In this document: positions 1 to 8,731 of the stretch, in pieces
Layout of the letters: the number at the start of each line of letters is the position of its first letter
Numbering within the stretch: the first letter of the stretch is position 1
DNA from: Paenibacillus xylanilyticus
GTDB taxonomy: Bacteria > Bacillota > Bacilli > Paenibacillales > Paenibacillaceae
Assembly: GCF_013359935.1 (NCBI RefSeq)
Contig: NZ_JABMCB010000198.1
Coordinates: forward strand, 105,451-169,450
Direction: 5' to 3'
Length of the DNA stretch: 64,000 nt
The notes under the pieces: generated by a model
Told to the model about the DNA's origin: nothing
The model's database searches: none
The model's input: only the letters and a program-made list of their open reading frames with translations
Program-made: the position numbers and the translations under genes

Positions 1-44
1 TAAATGTTCATACTGTTTTTGAACTAGACAAGAGGAGGAGAAAC

Positions 45-1817
45 ATGGATGTTCTCAGGCAGCTGCAAACCTTTTTTTGGGAGAAGCGCACGTATTTATT
101 TGTATCAATCTTGTTCCTCGCCATAGCGACTGCGCTGGGGCTGGTGTATCCGAATTTGCTCAGGATACTGATTGATGACGTCATTATACCGCGCAATTTT
201 GAAGACGTTCCCATACTTGCTTTGACCGTGTTAGGTGTTGTGATTTTGAAAGCGGGAATGCAGTTTTTACACGGTTTTTTTGGAGGACGCCTCGGTAACT
301 TCCTGGCGTACCGACTCCGTAACGCATGTTACGAAAAGCTTCAATTTTTATCCTTCCGTTACTATGATACGGCCAAGACGGGTGATCTGATGTCCCGCCT
401 CACGGGAGACCTTGAAGCCATCCGCAACTTTATCGGGTTCGGCTTTGCACAGATTCTCAACATGGTTTTGATGGTCGTATTCGGCGCAATCATGATGATG
501 ACGATGAGTTGGCAGCTTACCTTGCTGACACTCATATGTATTCCTCTGCTTGCCTTCGTTGCGCTGAGATTTGAATCCCAGATCCACCCCGCGTTCCAGG
601 AGATGCGACTGGCGCTCAGCTCATTGACAACAGCCGTACAGGAAAATATCACCGGAGTGCGTACCGTGAAATCTTTTGCACGCGAGCCTTACGAAGTGGA
701 GAAGTTTTCCACACGCAACGAGCGTTACAAAACGAATCAGATTCATGCTGCAACATTGTGGAGTCGCTATTTTCCAATCATGGAGATTCTTGCTTCTGTA
801 AGCGTTGTACTGCTTCTTGTCATTGGAGGAAGAATGGTCATCCAGCAGACACTGACGCTTGGTCAACTCGTTGCCTTCTTCAGTTTGATCTGGTACATAA
901 TCGGACCCATGTGGAACCTTGGTTTCCATATCAACAACTATACGCAATCCAAAGCTTCGGGCGAACGGGTGCTTGAACTGTTGAATACACCAGTGGACGT
1001 GCAGGAGACAGAAGATCCAATCATTGTCGAGGCTGATCAGGTTAAAGGGCATGTAACGTTTGAGTCTGTAACCTTTGCGTATGGCAATAAAATGGCGGCA
1101 GTTACCGATATTAATTTTGATGCGCCTCCGGGCTCGGTTATCGGTTTTCTGGGAGGCACAGGCTCCGGTAAGTCCACTATTATCCAGCTCCTGATGCGTG
1201 CATATAACGTCAATTCGGGAACAATCAAATTGGATGGCAAAAATATTAAAGACCTGGGCATTCGCAGCCTGCGGAGTCAGATCGCTTCCGTGTTCCAGGA
1301 AACGTTCCTGTTCTCGTCAAGCATACGCAACAACATCTCGTACGGTCTCAAAAATGTAAGCATGGATGAAATCATACGGGCAGCGAAGCTTGCCAAGGCT
1401 CATGATTTCATCATGGAATTTCCGGACGGATATGACACGGTTGTGGGTGAACGAGGCATGGGGTTGTCCGGTGGTCAGAAGCAACGGATTGCGATTGCGA
1501 GAGCTTTGCTTAAAAATCCGAAAATTCTGGTACTGGACGATGCGACAAGTGCAGTGGATATGGAGACCGAGCATGAGATTCAGTCCGGATTCCAGGAAGT
1601 CATGCGGGGAAGAACGACCTTTATTATTGCACACCGTATTTCTTCACTGCGTCATGCGGATGAGATACTCGTACTTGATGAAGGGCGTGTTGTTCAGCGT
1701 GGCACACACAAACGCCTCATTGAAGAACCTGGACCGTATCAGGATGTTTACAAGATTCAATACGCAGATTATATCGCCCGCGGCAAGCGGGAGGCTGGGG
1801 AGCAGGTGAACTCATGA
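45..1817 (+). CDS. ABC exporter half-transporter, degenerate-site partner
   Basis: 590-residue half-transporter with an N-terminal six-helix exporter domain (about residues 15-310) and a C-terminal nucleotide-binding domain. Visible motifs are Walker A GGTGSGKST (about 370), a canonical LSGGQ signature (about 473) and the H-loop AHR. Walker B reads ILVLDD, so the usual catalytic glutamate is aspartate. The start ATG follows a strong AGGAGG. The gene overlaps the next half-transporter by 4 bp, and the two complement each other's degenerate motifs, as in BmrC/BmrD-type heterodimers. It probably exports drugs or lipids at the cytoplasmic membrane; the substrate cannot be read from sequence. Confidence 0.92.
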   Translation: MDVLRQLQTFFWEKRTYLFVSILFLAIATALGLVYPNLLRILIDDVIIPRNFEDVPILALTVLGVVILKAGMQFLHGFFGGRLGNFLAYRLRNACYEKLQFLSFRYYDTAKTGDLMSRLTGDLEAIRNFIGFGFAQILNMVLMVVFGAIMMMTMSWQLTLLTLICIPLLAFVALRFESQIHPAFQEMRLALSSLTTAVQENITGVRTVKSFAREPYEVEKFSTRNERYKTNQIHAATLWSRYFPIMEILASVSVVLLLVIGGRMVIQQTLTLGQLVAFFSLIWYIIGPMWNLGFHINNYTQSKASGERVLELLNTPVDVQETEDPIIVEADQVKGHVTFESVTFAYGNKMAAVTDINFDAPPGSVIGFLGGTGSGKSTIIQLLMRAYNVNSGTIKLDGKNIKDLGIRSLRSQIASVFQETFLFSSSIRNNISYGLKNVSMDEIIRAAKLAKAHDFIMEFPDGYDTVVGERGMGLSGGQKQRIAIARALLKNPKILVLDDATSAVDMETEHEIQSGFQEVMRGRTTFIIAHRISSLRHADEILVLDEGRVVQRGTHKRLIEEPGPYQDVYKIQYADYIARGKREAGEQVNS

Positions 1818-3664
1818 GTGCCGAAACAGTAGCAGACAGGCGCGAGGTCAAAGGGACCACTGAAAAGAATCTTAATGAACGATTTGTCTATCAGGATGAT
1901 GAGATCATTGAGAAACCGTTTAACTGGAAAGAATTTGGACGTTTGTTCGGATATATGAAACCTTATGCTAGGCAGCTCCTGCCACTCGTCATATTAATGA
2001 TGATTTTGGGTACTATTACCAAACTGTCCGTTCCTTTTTTGATCAGTTTAGCGATTGACAGAGCGATAGCTCCCGCGAACGGACTGCCAAGCATGACAAT
2101 GTTATATCTTATTGCGGGATCAGTACTCCTGCTGTATCTGATCCAGTGGGCAGCCAATACGTACCGGATCAAACTGACCAATATTATAGGACAGCGAGTC
2201 ATTTATGACCTTCGCTCGGATCTGTTCAAACACATCCAGAAGCTCTCCTTTAACTTTTTTGACAAAAGGCCAGCAGGCTCCGTACTGGTTCGTGTCACGA
2301 ATGATATCAACTCATTGCAGGACTTGTTCACAAACGGTGCTGTCAACGTCATGATTGACTGTGTGCAGTTATTGGGAATTATCGTAATTTTGCTCTTAAT
2401 CAACTGGAAGCTTGGTCTGGCAGTCATTATCACGGTACCGATCATGTTTATCATATCCACCAAACTTCGGGTGTTAATCCGCCGAGCCTGGCAGGATGTA
2501 CGCATGAAAAACTCCCGCATCAACTCCCACTTGAATGAATCTATTCAGGGGATTCGTGTGACGCAGGCGTATACACAGGAAAAAGAAAACATGAAATACT
2601 TCGACAACATGAACTTGTCGAGCAAACAATCATGGGACAAAGCATCGGCCATGAACCAGGGGTTTGGACCGCTGATCGAAATTACCGGCGGTTTCGGTAC
2701 ATTGATTCTCTTCTGGTTTGGTGCTTACCTGATTCAGGATGGTCAGTTGACCGTAGGTTTGCTTGTAGCCTTCGCCAACTATGTCGGCAACTTCTGGGAC
2801 CCGATCAACCGTCTGGGACAGATGTACAATCAACTGCTGGTAGCGATGGCTTCCTCGGAACGAATTTTCGAATTCATGGATGAGAAACCAAGCATCGCCG
2901 ACAAGCCGGGTGCGAAACCTATTCCTTCCATTAAGGGAGATATCGTATTTGATAATGTCGTGTTTGAATATGAGAAAGGCAGACAGGCGCTAAAAGGAAT
3001 CAGCTTTACCGCGGGAGCAGGCCAATCGATTGCACTGGTTGGTCACACAGGCTCAGGGAAAAGTACGATTATTAACCTGATTAGTCGTTTCTATGACATC
3101 ACTGGGGGAAGACTCACCATTGACGGTCGGGACATACGGGACGTAACGGTAGAGAGTTTGCGCAGCCAGGTCAGCATAGTACTGCAGGATACGTTCATTT
3201 TCTCCGGAACCATTCGTGACAATATTCGCTTTGGCAGACTCGATGCAACGAATGAAGAAGTGGAAGAAGCGGCGAAGGCGGTCAATGCCCATGAATTCAT
3301 TATGAAGCTGCCTGGCGGATACGATACAGAGGTTGAAGAGCGAGGGAATGTACTGTCCATGGGGCAAAGACAATTGTTATCTTTCGCACGTGCATTGCTT
3401 GCAGATCCGCGGATTCTGATTCTGGATGAAGCGACAGCAAGCATTGACACCGAGACAGAGCTCAAAATTCAGGAAGCCCTGAAAGTGTTGTTGAAGGGCA
3501 GAACCTCATTTATGGTTGCTCACCGTCTCTCAACAATTCGGAATGCGGACAATATTATCGTACTCGATCATGGTGAGATCAAGGAAGAAGGAAACCATGA
3601 GCAACTTATCCAGAAACAAGGAGTTTATAATGGATTAATAGAAGCTCAATACAGATTTTTGTAA
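1814..3664 (+). CDS. ABC exporter half-transporter, catalytic partner
   Basis: 616-residue half-transporter: a hydrophilic N-terminal extension (about 1-45), a six-helix exporter domain (to about 340) and an ATPase domain. Walker A is GHTGSGKST (about 409) and Walker B is ILILDE with the catalytic glutamate intact, but the signature is degenerate (LSMGQ, about 513). The intact site would form from this Walker A/B and the LSGGQ of the upstream partner. It starts inside the stop of the upstream gene (ATGA overlap), so the two are translationally coupled. Family: BmrC/BmrD or YfiB/YfiC-like heterodimeric multidrug exporters. Confidence 0.92.
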   Translation: MSAETVADRREVKGTTEKNLNERFVYQDDEIIEKPFNWKEFGRLFGYMKPYARQLLPLVILMMILGTITKLSVPFLISLAIDRAIAPANGLPSMTMLYLIAGSVLLLYLIQWAANTYRIKLTNIIGQRVIYDLRSDLFKHIQKLSFNFFDKRPAGSVLVRVTNDINSLQDLFTNGAVNVMIDCVQLLGIIVILLLINWKLGLAVIITVPIMFIISTKLRVLIRRAWQDVRMKNSRINSHLNESIQGIRVTQAYTQEKENMKYFDNMNLSSKQSWDKASAMNQGFGPLIEITGGFGTLILFWFGAYLIQDGQLTVGLLVAFANYVGNFWDPINRLGQMYNQLLVAMASSERIFEFMDEKPSIADKPGAKPIPSIKGDIVFDNVVFEYEKGRQALKGISFTAGAGQSIALVGHTGSGKSTIINLISRFYDITGGRLTIDGRDIRDVTVESLRSQVSIVLQDTFIFSGTIRDNIRFGRLDATNEEVEEAAKAVNAHEFIMKLPGGYDTEVEERGNVLSMGQRQLLSFARALLADPRILILDEATASIDTETELKIQEALKVLLKGRTSFMVAHRLSTIRNADNIIVLDHGEIKEEGNHEQLIQKQGVYNGLIEAQYRFL

Positions 3665-3800
3665 AAAATGATCGAAAAAACACAAAAAATCTTGTAAAAT
3701 TCACAAGAAAAATAGGGAGCACTCTTGCATTCTTTAACCAAAACCCCGAAAATAGAGAGACAGATATAGAAGATTTCTCTTTGGGAGGATTGGAAAGAAC

Positions 3801-4988
3801 ATGTGGGGTGCTCCTTTTACGGCTCAAGCCAAAAAAATGCTGCTGTTGGGCAGCGGAGAATTGGGAAAAGAGGTCGTTATTGAGGCCCATCGACTGGGAG
3901 TAGAGACGATCGCTGTAGATCGTTATGACAATGCACCTGCCATGCAGGTTGCACACCGGTCTTACTGCATCGACATGTTAGATGCCGAAGCTTTGAAACA
4001 ATTGATCCGTAAGGAAGAACCTCATTACATCGTACCTGAGATTGAAGCAATCGCAACAGAAGCCTTGCTGGAGCTTGAGGAAGAGGGATTTTGTGTTGTG
4101 CCTACGGCCCGTGCTGCCCGTTTAACCATGGACCGCGAAGGAATTCGCCGTTTGGCAGCCGAACAACTGAACCTTCCGACAGCAGCTTATCTTTTTGCAA
4201 ACAACCTAGAAGAGCTTCAAGAAGCGGTTCGTAAACTGGGTACACCTTGTGTGATCAAACCCCTGATGAGTTCATCCGGCAAAGGGCAGAGTGTATGCCG
4301 CACGCCGGATGACGTAGAGAATTGCTGGAATATCGCTCTTTCTGGGGCGCGCGGCAAATCTGTACGTGTCATTGTGGAGAGTTTTGTGAAGTTTGATAGC
4401 GAAATAACGCTGCTTACTGTAAGATCCGTATCCGGAACCGTATTCTGTCCTCCGATTGGCCACATTCAAAAGGATGGGGATTATGTCGAATCTTGGCAGC
4501 CCCATGCCATGACGCCGCAGCAATGGGAGCAAGCTTGTCATATTGCCAAGTCTGTGACTGATGAACTCGGTGGTTATGGGCTGTTCGGAGTCGAGTTATT
4601 CCTGACATCCGACGGAGTCGTGTTTAGCGAGGTGTCACCTCGTCCGCATGATACAGGTATGGTTACCATGGTAACGCAAGACAGCTCCGAGTTTGCATTG
4701 CATGTGCGTGCAATTCTTGGTTTTCCGGTTACAGATGTACATCTGCTCACACCGGGAGCTTCAGCAACGCTGAAGGCGAATGTTGAAACAACTGACTTTA
4801 CTGTAGGCGGGATTGAAGAAGCGCTGGCCCTTCCACGCACTCAGGTTCGTGTATTTGGCAAGCCTGAGACGAAAGTGGGACGCCGCATGGCTGTGGCACT
4901 TAGTGCTGGCCAGGATGTGGAGGAAGCTCGTAAAACGGCGGTTCAAGCCGCAAATATGCTGAAAGTGGAGGTAAATCATGTCCAATAA
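3801..4988 (+). CDS. purT: formate-dependent phosphoribosylglycinamide formyltransferase 2
   Basis: 395 residues, the usual PurT length. PurT makes formyl-GAR from GAR, formate and ATP in purine synthesis, independently of folate. The N-terminus carries the Rossmann-like LLGSGELGKEV motif, followed by VDRYDNAPAMQVAHRS, an ATP-grasp core with SSSGKGQS, and the strongly conserved EVSPRPHDTGMVT metal/ATP-binding segment. The match to E. coli PurT is close along its whole length. The start ATG follows TTGGGAGG. The downstream acetyltransferase overlaps it by 11 bp, so the two are probably co-transcribed. Confidence 0.97.
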   Translation: MWGAPFTAQAKKMLLLGSGELGKEVVIEAHRLGVETIAVDRYDNAPAMQVAHRSYCIDMLDAEALKQLIRKEEPHYIVPEIEAIATEALLELEEEGFCVVPTARAARLTMDREGIRRLAAEQLNLPTAAYLFANNLEELQEAVRKLGTPCVIKPLMSSSGKGQSVCRTPDDVENCWNIALSGARGKSVRVIVESFVKFDSEITLLTVRSVSGTVFCPPIGHIQKDGDYVESWQPHAMTPQQWEQACHIAKSVTDELGGYGLFGVELFLTSDGVVFSEVSPRPHDTGMVTMVTQDSSEFALHVRAILGFPVTDVHLLTPGASATLKANVETTDFTVGGIEEALALPRTQVRVFGKPETKVGRRMAVALSAGQDVEEARKTAVQAANMLKVEVNHVQ

Positions 4989-5436
4989 TGCCCAGGCCCC
5001 TGTACTGATGATCCGAGAGTGTGAACTGCGAGATGCTGAAGCGGTAACGGGACTGATGCGCGAGGTCAGCTATCCGACAACAGCCAATGTTATGAAAGAG
5101 CGCATTGAAGGTTTGGAGAGCAATCCAAACGCATGCATGCTTGTTGCCGAAGTGGATGAACAAATTATTGGTATGATCGGCTTGCAATGTGTGCAAAGTC
5201 ATGCCTATCCGGAACCTGCCGCTCAAATTACGTCCTTGATTGTAGGGCAGGAACATCGTGGAGGCGGCATTGGTCGTCGTCTGATGGCTCGTGCTGAGGA
5301 CTGGGGCAGACAGCAAGGTGGGAAACAATTGTTTGTCACCGGTGCGAATCGTGAAGTTGCTTCATCAACATATTCTTTCTATGAGCATATTGGTTTCCAG
5401 AAGAGAGGATATCGTTTCAGTAAAGTCCTTCTATAG
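4978..5436 (+). CDS. GNAT-family N-acetyltransferase
   Basis: 152-residue single-domain GNAT protein that would transfer acetyl from acetyl-CoA to an unknown amine. The acetyl-CoA-binding loop is visible as the RGGGIGRRLM-type motif (about residue 100), after the beta strand ITSLIVGQEH, and the C-terminus has the usual SFYEHIGFQKRGYRF ending. It starts within the end of purT behind its own GGAGG, so it depends on purT transcription. A strong terminator follows 60 bp downstream. Substrate unknown. Confidence 0.9.
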   Translation: MSNNAQAPVLMIRECELRDAEAVTGLMREVSYPTTANVMKERIEGLESNPNACMLVAEVDEQIIGMIGLQCVQSHAYPEPAAQITSLIVGQEHRGGGIGRRLMARAEDWGRQQGGKQLFVTGANREVASSTYSFYEHIGFQKRGYRFSKVLL

Positions 5437-5499
5437 AAAGATTATTCTGAACTAAGGCACCAATTTGTCAATGAGATTGATGATTTATTGGTTCCTCGG

Positions 5500-5542
5500 G
5501 ACATTCGGACAAGGTTTAGTTGTCTGGATGTCTTTTTTTTTT
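5500..5542 (+). terminator. intrinsic terminator after purT-GNAT
   Basis: A 13-bp stem (GACATTCGGACAA with TTGTCTGGATGTC, two G-U pairs) with a 7-nt loop is followed by ten T residues. Confidence 0.92.
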
Positions 5543-5769
5543 GGTTAAAAAAGGACGTCCCGCAAAGTCTATTTTTCCGATATGATAATCCTTAAGCCAA
5601 TCATTGAAGAAAAGTGGCAATTTCAACGTGTATAGAGATTATATTAAATATTCATTTAAGCATGCATAAATCCGATATATCTTTTATAGCAAGTATGGGT
5701 ACATAACTCAATTCATGGTATGAGCCTTCATGATATAAACTTTTTCATTGCTTTTGAATCAAGACGAAT
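5543..5769. other. AT-rich intergenic stretch without a gene
   Basis: AT-rich sequence between the purT operon terminator and the regulatory region of the CAP-domain gene. I see no open frame with a ribosome site, no RNA-like fold and no repeat here. Confidence 0.6.
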
Positions 5770-5859
5770 GTTACAAAAAAGTAACTTTTCCATAATTTAT
5801 AGGTTCACATCATCATTATGAATTGGTATACTGCTAGAGTATTCATTACAAAGTTGTAA
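5770..5859 (+). promoter_or_regulatory. promoter with two flanking palindromes
   Basis: A sigma-A-like promoter, TTCACA (5804-5809), 17-bp spacer, TATACT (5827-5832), precedes the CAP-domain gene. Two related inverted repeats flank it: GTTAC-N6-GTAAC at 5770-5785 and TTACAA-AG-TTGTAA at 5846-5859. One lies just upstream of -35 and the other just past the expected start point, the arrangement of a two-site repressor. The regulator is not identified. Confidence 0.6.
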
Positions 5860-5887
5860 CTAATTAATTTTCGAGGAGATGAATTAT

Positions 5888-6664
5888 TTGAAAAAGAACT
5901 TGTTGAAAACTGTCGTCACTGGTAGTCTGACAGCGGTATTGGCCGTAGGGATTATGATGCCCGCTTCTGCATCAGCTGCAGAGGTGTCCACATATAAAGC
6001 AACGTTTAAACTTACGGATGCTGCGAGTCTGAAAACAATGCTTGAAAAATGGATGAAAGACAACGGAATTACGGTATCGAATGGTCAAGTTGTTAAACAG
6101 CCAACAGCACAGCCAGAAACAACAAAACCAACAAAACCAGAAACAACAAAGCCAGAAACAACAAAACCAACGCAACCAACTCAAGAAGAGAAACCGGCTG
6201 CTACACCAACGAAAAAGCCTGAAAACAATGGCAGCACTGGTAATACAAGCAACACAGGTAACAACACCAGCAACAATAGTAATGAGTCGGCACAATCCGA
6301 TTTCGCAGCACAGGTTGTAAAACTCGTTAATGCTGAACGTTCCAAAGCAGGTTTGAGCGCACTGGCTTCCGATTCGCTTCTGGATAAAGTCGCTCTTGCA
6401 AAAGCAAAAGACATGAGCAATAACAACTATTTTGATCACCAATCCCCAACGTACGGTTCTCCGTTTGACATGATGAAACAATTCGGAGTAACGTACAGCT
6501 ATGCTGGAGAGAACATTGCCAAAGGTCAAAAAACGCCACAGGAAGTTGTTACTGCATGGATGAACAGTGAAGGACACCGTGCTAACATCCTGAGCAAAAA
6601 CTTCACCAAAATCGGCGTTGGTTACTTCAACGGATACTGGGCTCAAGAATTTATCGGCAAATAA
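5888..6664 (+). CDS. secreted CAP-domain (YkwD/SCP-like) protein
   Basis: About 258 residues. I place the start at TTG 5888 because the GAGGAG site abuts the in-frame ATG at 5879 but lies 9 bp before this TTG, giving the signal peptide MKKNLLKTVVTGSL. A signal-peptidase site is likely near ASASAAE. Then come a region of about 60 residues, a low-complexity linker of KPETTKP-type repeats, an Asn/Ser/Thr-rich stretch, and a C-terminal CAP domain (last 125 residues) with YFDHQSP, GENIAKG and GHRANIL motifs. Such proteins act outside the cell; the molecular activity is not established. Confidence 0.88.
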   Translation: MKKNLLKTVVTGSLTAVLAVGIMMPASASAAEVSTYKATFKLTDAASLKTMLEKWMKDNGITVSNGQVVKQPTAQPETTKPTKPETTKPETTKPTQPTQEEKPAATPTKKPENNGSTGNTSNTGNNTSNNSNESAQSDFAAQVVKLVNAERSKAGLSALASDSLLDKVALAKAKDMSNNNYFDHQSPTYGSPFDMMKQFGVTYSYAGENIAKGQKTPQEVVTAWMNSEGHRANILSKNFTKIGVGYFNGYWAQEFIGK

Positions 6665-6698
6665 TACATTTGAATGAAGAACATTCGAGTTGTAATCG

Positions 6699-6750
6699 AA
6701 AAAAAGGTTATGTCATCACAGCTAGGTCTGTGCATGGCATAGCCTTTTTT
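6699..6750 (+). terminator. intrinsic terminator after the CAP gene
   Basis: An A-rich arm plus GGTTATG pairs with CATAGCC plus six T, and an inner CACAG/CTGTG stem extends it. Confidence 0.88.
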
Positions 6751-6787
6751 CATTACCAAAATTAGATGATGATTGAAGCGGCAAAAT

Positions 6788-6816
6788 TTGCAAATTATCG
6801 ACAGAACATTTATGTT
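6788..6816 (+). promoter_or_regulatory. candidate promoter of the SGNH hydrolase operon
   Basis: TTGCAA and TATGTT separated by 17 bp, about 80 bp before the hydrolase start. Moderate match to sigma-A consensus. Confidence 0.45.
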
Positions 6817-6899
6817 ATTTAGAAAAAGCGTCATCTTAATGTAAAACCATATTAAATTCTAAGTACCCAACCAGGTGTACATGAGCGGAGATGTGATGA

Positions 6900-7766
6900 A
6901 TGAAAAGAAAAAACCTTGATTCAGCGCCATGGATCTGGAGAACAATCAGTACGGTATCCATCTTGGCAACGCTTTTGCTATTATTCGGTTTTGGTTACGC
7001 CATAAAAGACGTCATCTTTCCTACGGGAGATTCAACATTGGGAACGACTCAGCCATCAACTACGCCTGCTGATGAAGCAGGTAAACCTGCCGCTCCCATC
7101 GAGGATGGGAAGATTCGCATGGCAGTCATCGGTGATTCTCTGGCAAGAGGTACGGGCGACGATGAAGGACTTGGATTCGTACGACGTGCAGGAAACCTTC
7201 TGAAAGAACAAGGGTATCAAGTCCAGGTTCTTAACAATTTGGGAGTCAACGGTCTGAGGACTGACGCTTTACTGAATAAACTGGACGAACATGGCGTACG
7301 TTATGTCCTCCAGCAATCCAACTTTATTTTATTGTCCATTGGTGCTAACGATCTGTTCCAAGGGGGGCAGGTTTTGCAGGGGGAAGACCCGCCAACTGCT
7401 GAGCAATTGACTGCAGCATTACCTGAAACGTCCAAACGTCTTCAGGACATTTTGAAGAAAGTAAAAGAGATCAATCCGGACGCACAGATTGCATACATAG
7501 GGCTGTACAACCCGTTTGGTGATGTGAAGGAACTGGAGTTACCCGGAAATGCAGTTGTAGCTGCATGGAATAATGCTGCTCTTACAATTTTGAATCAAGA
7601 GGACAAAATGATGCTTGTACCAACCTTCGATCTGTTTGAGAACCATCTGGGCGAGTATCTTTCATCGGATCACTTCCACCCTAATGGTGCAGGATACGAG
7701 CAAATTGCAACTCGTATTGCACAGGAATATCAGGCTGAATCAGCGGCGGAAGGGAGCACAAAATAA
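6900..7766 (+). CDS. membrane-anchored SGNH/GDSL hydrolase (YpmR-like)
   Basis: 288 residues: one N-terminal membrane segment (about 15-36), a Thr/Pro-rich spacer, then an extracellular SGNH hydrolase domain. The four family blocks are visible: GDSLARG (nucleophile Ser), the glycine block NLGVNG, the IGANDLF block, and SDHFHPNG carrying the catalytic Asp-x-x-His. It is probably a lipase, esterase or cell-wall deacetylase of unknown substrate. Its stop overlaps the start of the ABC ATPase (TAATG), so the three genes to 9713 form one operon. Confidence 0.88.
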   Translation: MKRKNLDSAPWIWRTISTVSILATLLLLFGFGYAIKDVIFPTGDSTLGTTQPSTTPADEAGKPAAPIEDGKIRMAVIGDSLARGTGDDEGLGFVRRAGNLLKEQGYQVQVLNNLGVNGLRTDALLNKLDEHGVRYVLQQSNFILLSIGANDLFQGGQVLQGEDPPTAEQLTAALPETSKRLQDILKKVKEINPDAQIAYIGLYNPFGDVKELELPGNAVVAAWNNAALTILNQEDKMMLVPTFDLFENHLGEYLSSDHFHPNGAGYEQIATRIAQEYQAESAAEGSTK

Positions 7767-8731
7767 TGGCAGAACCACAGACCGATTCAGTACTTTCTGT
7801 ACAGCAACTTAAGAAAAAGATTGGACGCAAATGGATTATTAAAGATGTCACTTTTGACGTCAAGCCTGGCGAGATTTTTGGTTTCCTTGGTCCTAATGGA
7901 GCGGGTAAAACGACAACCATTCGTATGCTAGTTGACCTAATCAAGCCGACAGAAGGTAAAATTAAGGTTTGCGGTTACGATGTGAATCGCGATCCAGAAC
8001 GTGCATTGAAATATGTCGGTTCCATCGTTGAAAATCCGGAGGTATACACATACTTGACCGGTTGGGAGAATCTGGAGCACTTTGCCCGGATGCAGCCAGG
8101 TGTGGATCATGCCCGTATTCAGGAAGTGGTGGATATCGTTCGTCTTGACCAGCGAATTCATGATAAAGTAAGGACTTATTCATTAGGTATGCGTCAACGG
8201 CTGGGTATTGCTCAAGCGCTGCTTGGACGCCCGCGTTTGCTAATCCTGGATGAGCCCACAAACGGACTTGATCCCAAAGGGATTAAGGAACTTCGTGTCT
8301 TTATCAAGCAACTTGCAAGTGAAGGCATGGCTGTGTTTGTCAGCAGTCATCTATTGAGTGAAATCCAGCTTCTGTGTGATAGGGTTGCCATTATTAGCGC
8401 AGGCCGAGTTCTTGCGGTTGGAGGCGTAAACGAGTTAATCGAGGATCATTCCAAATTTGCCATTTGGCATGTTTCACCTTTTGATGAAGGGAAAAGAATG
8501 CTTCTTGACGCAGGTATTACGCTGATAGATCGCCCGGCTGAGGTGATGGATGATACCATTATTGCAGGGCTGGGGCCAAATGCAGTTGTTGCTGAAATGC
8601 ATGAGGACCGTATACCCGGTCTGGTAAATCAGATGGTTCAAGCAGGAATTCAGGTTGAAGGTGTGCAGCGGATTCAGCCAACACTGGAACAATTATTTTT
8701 AAAGATGACAGAAGGTGAATCCATTGAGTAA
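7766..8731 (+). CDS. ABC transporter ATP-binding protein
   Basis: 321-residue ATPase of the DrrA/NatA-like class. It has Walker A GPNGAGKTT, signature YSLGMRQRLGIAQAL and Walker B LLILDEPTNGLDP, plus a C-terminal extension of about 90 residues typical of ATPases that pair with ABC-2 permeases. Preceded by GAAGGGAG and coupled to the upstream hydrolase by a TAATG overlap. The partner permease is encoded immediately downstream and starts inside this gene. Substrate unknown. Confidence 0.93.
   Translation: MAEPQTDSVLSVQQLKKKIGRKWIIKDVTFDVKPGEIFGFLGPNGAGKTTTIRMLVDLIKPTEGKIKVCGYDVNRDPERALKYVGSIVENPEVYTYLTGWENLEHFARMQPGVDHARIQEVVDIVRLDQRIHDKVRTYSLGMRQRLGIAQALLGRPRLLILDEPTNGLDPKGIKELRVFIKQLASEGMAVFVSSHLLSEIQLLCDRVAIISAGRVLAVGGVNELIEDHSKFAIWHVSPFDEGKRMLLDAGITLIDRPAEVMDDTIIAGLGPNAVVAEMHEDRIPGLVNQMVQAGIQVEGVQRIQPTLEQLFLKMTEGESIE

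Noticed and set aside
3738..3752. PurR-box-like CCCGAAAAT upstream of purT
   Set aside because: Only a single half-like match; no paired inverted half at the spacing PurR needs.
6100..6190. short direct repeats suggesting a CRISPR-like array
   Set aside because: In-frame KPETTKP codon repeats inside the CAP protein linker, without spacers.
5972..6646. 224-residue minus-strand frame opposite the CAP gene
   Set aside because: Cys/Phe-rich composition is the mirror of the Lys/Thr/Asn-rich linker; no start site; shadow frame.
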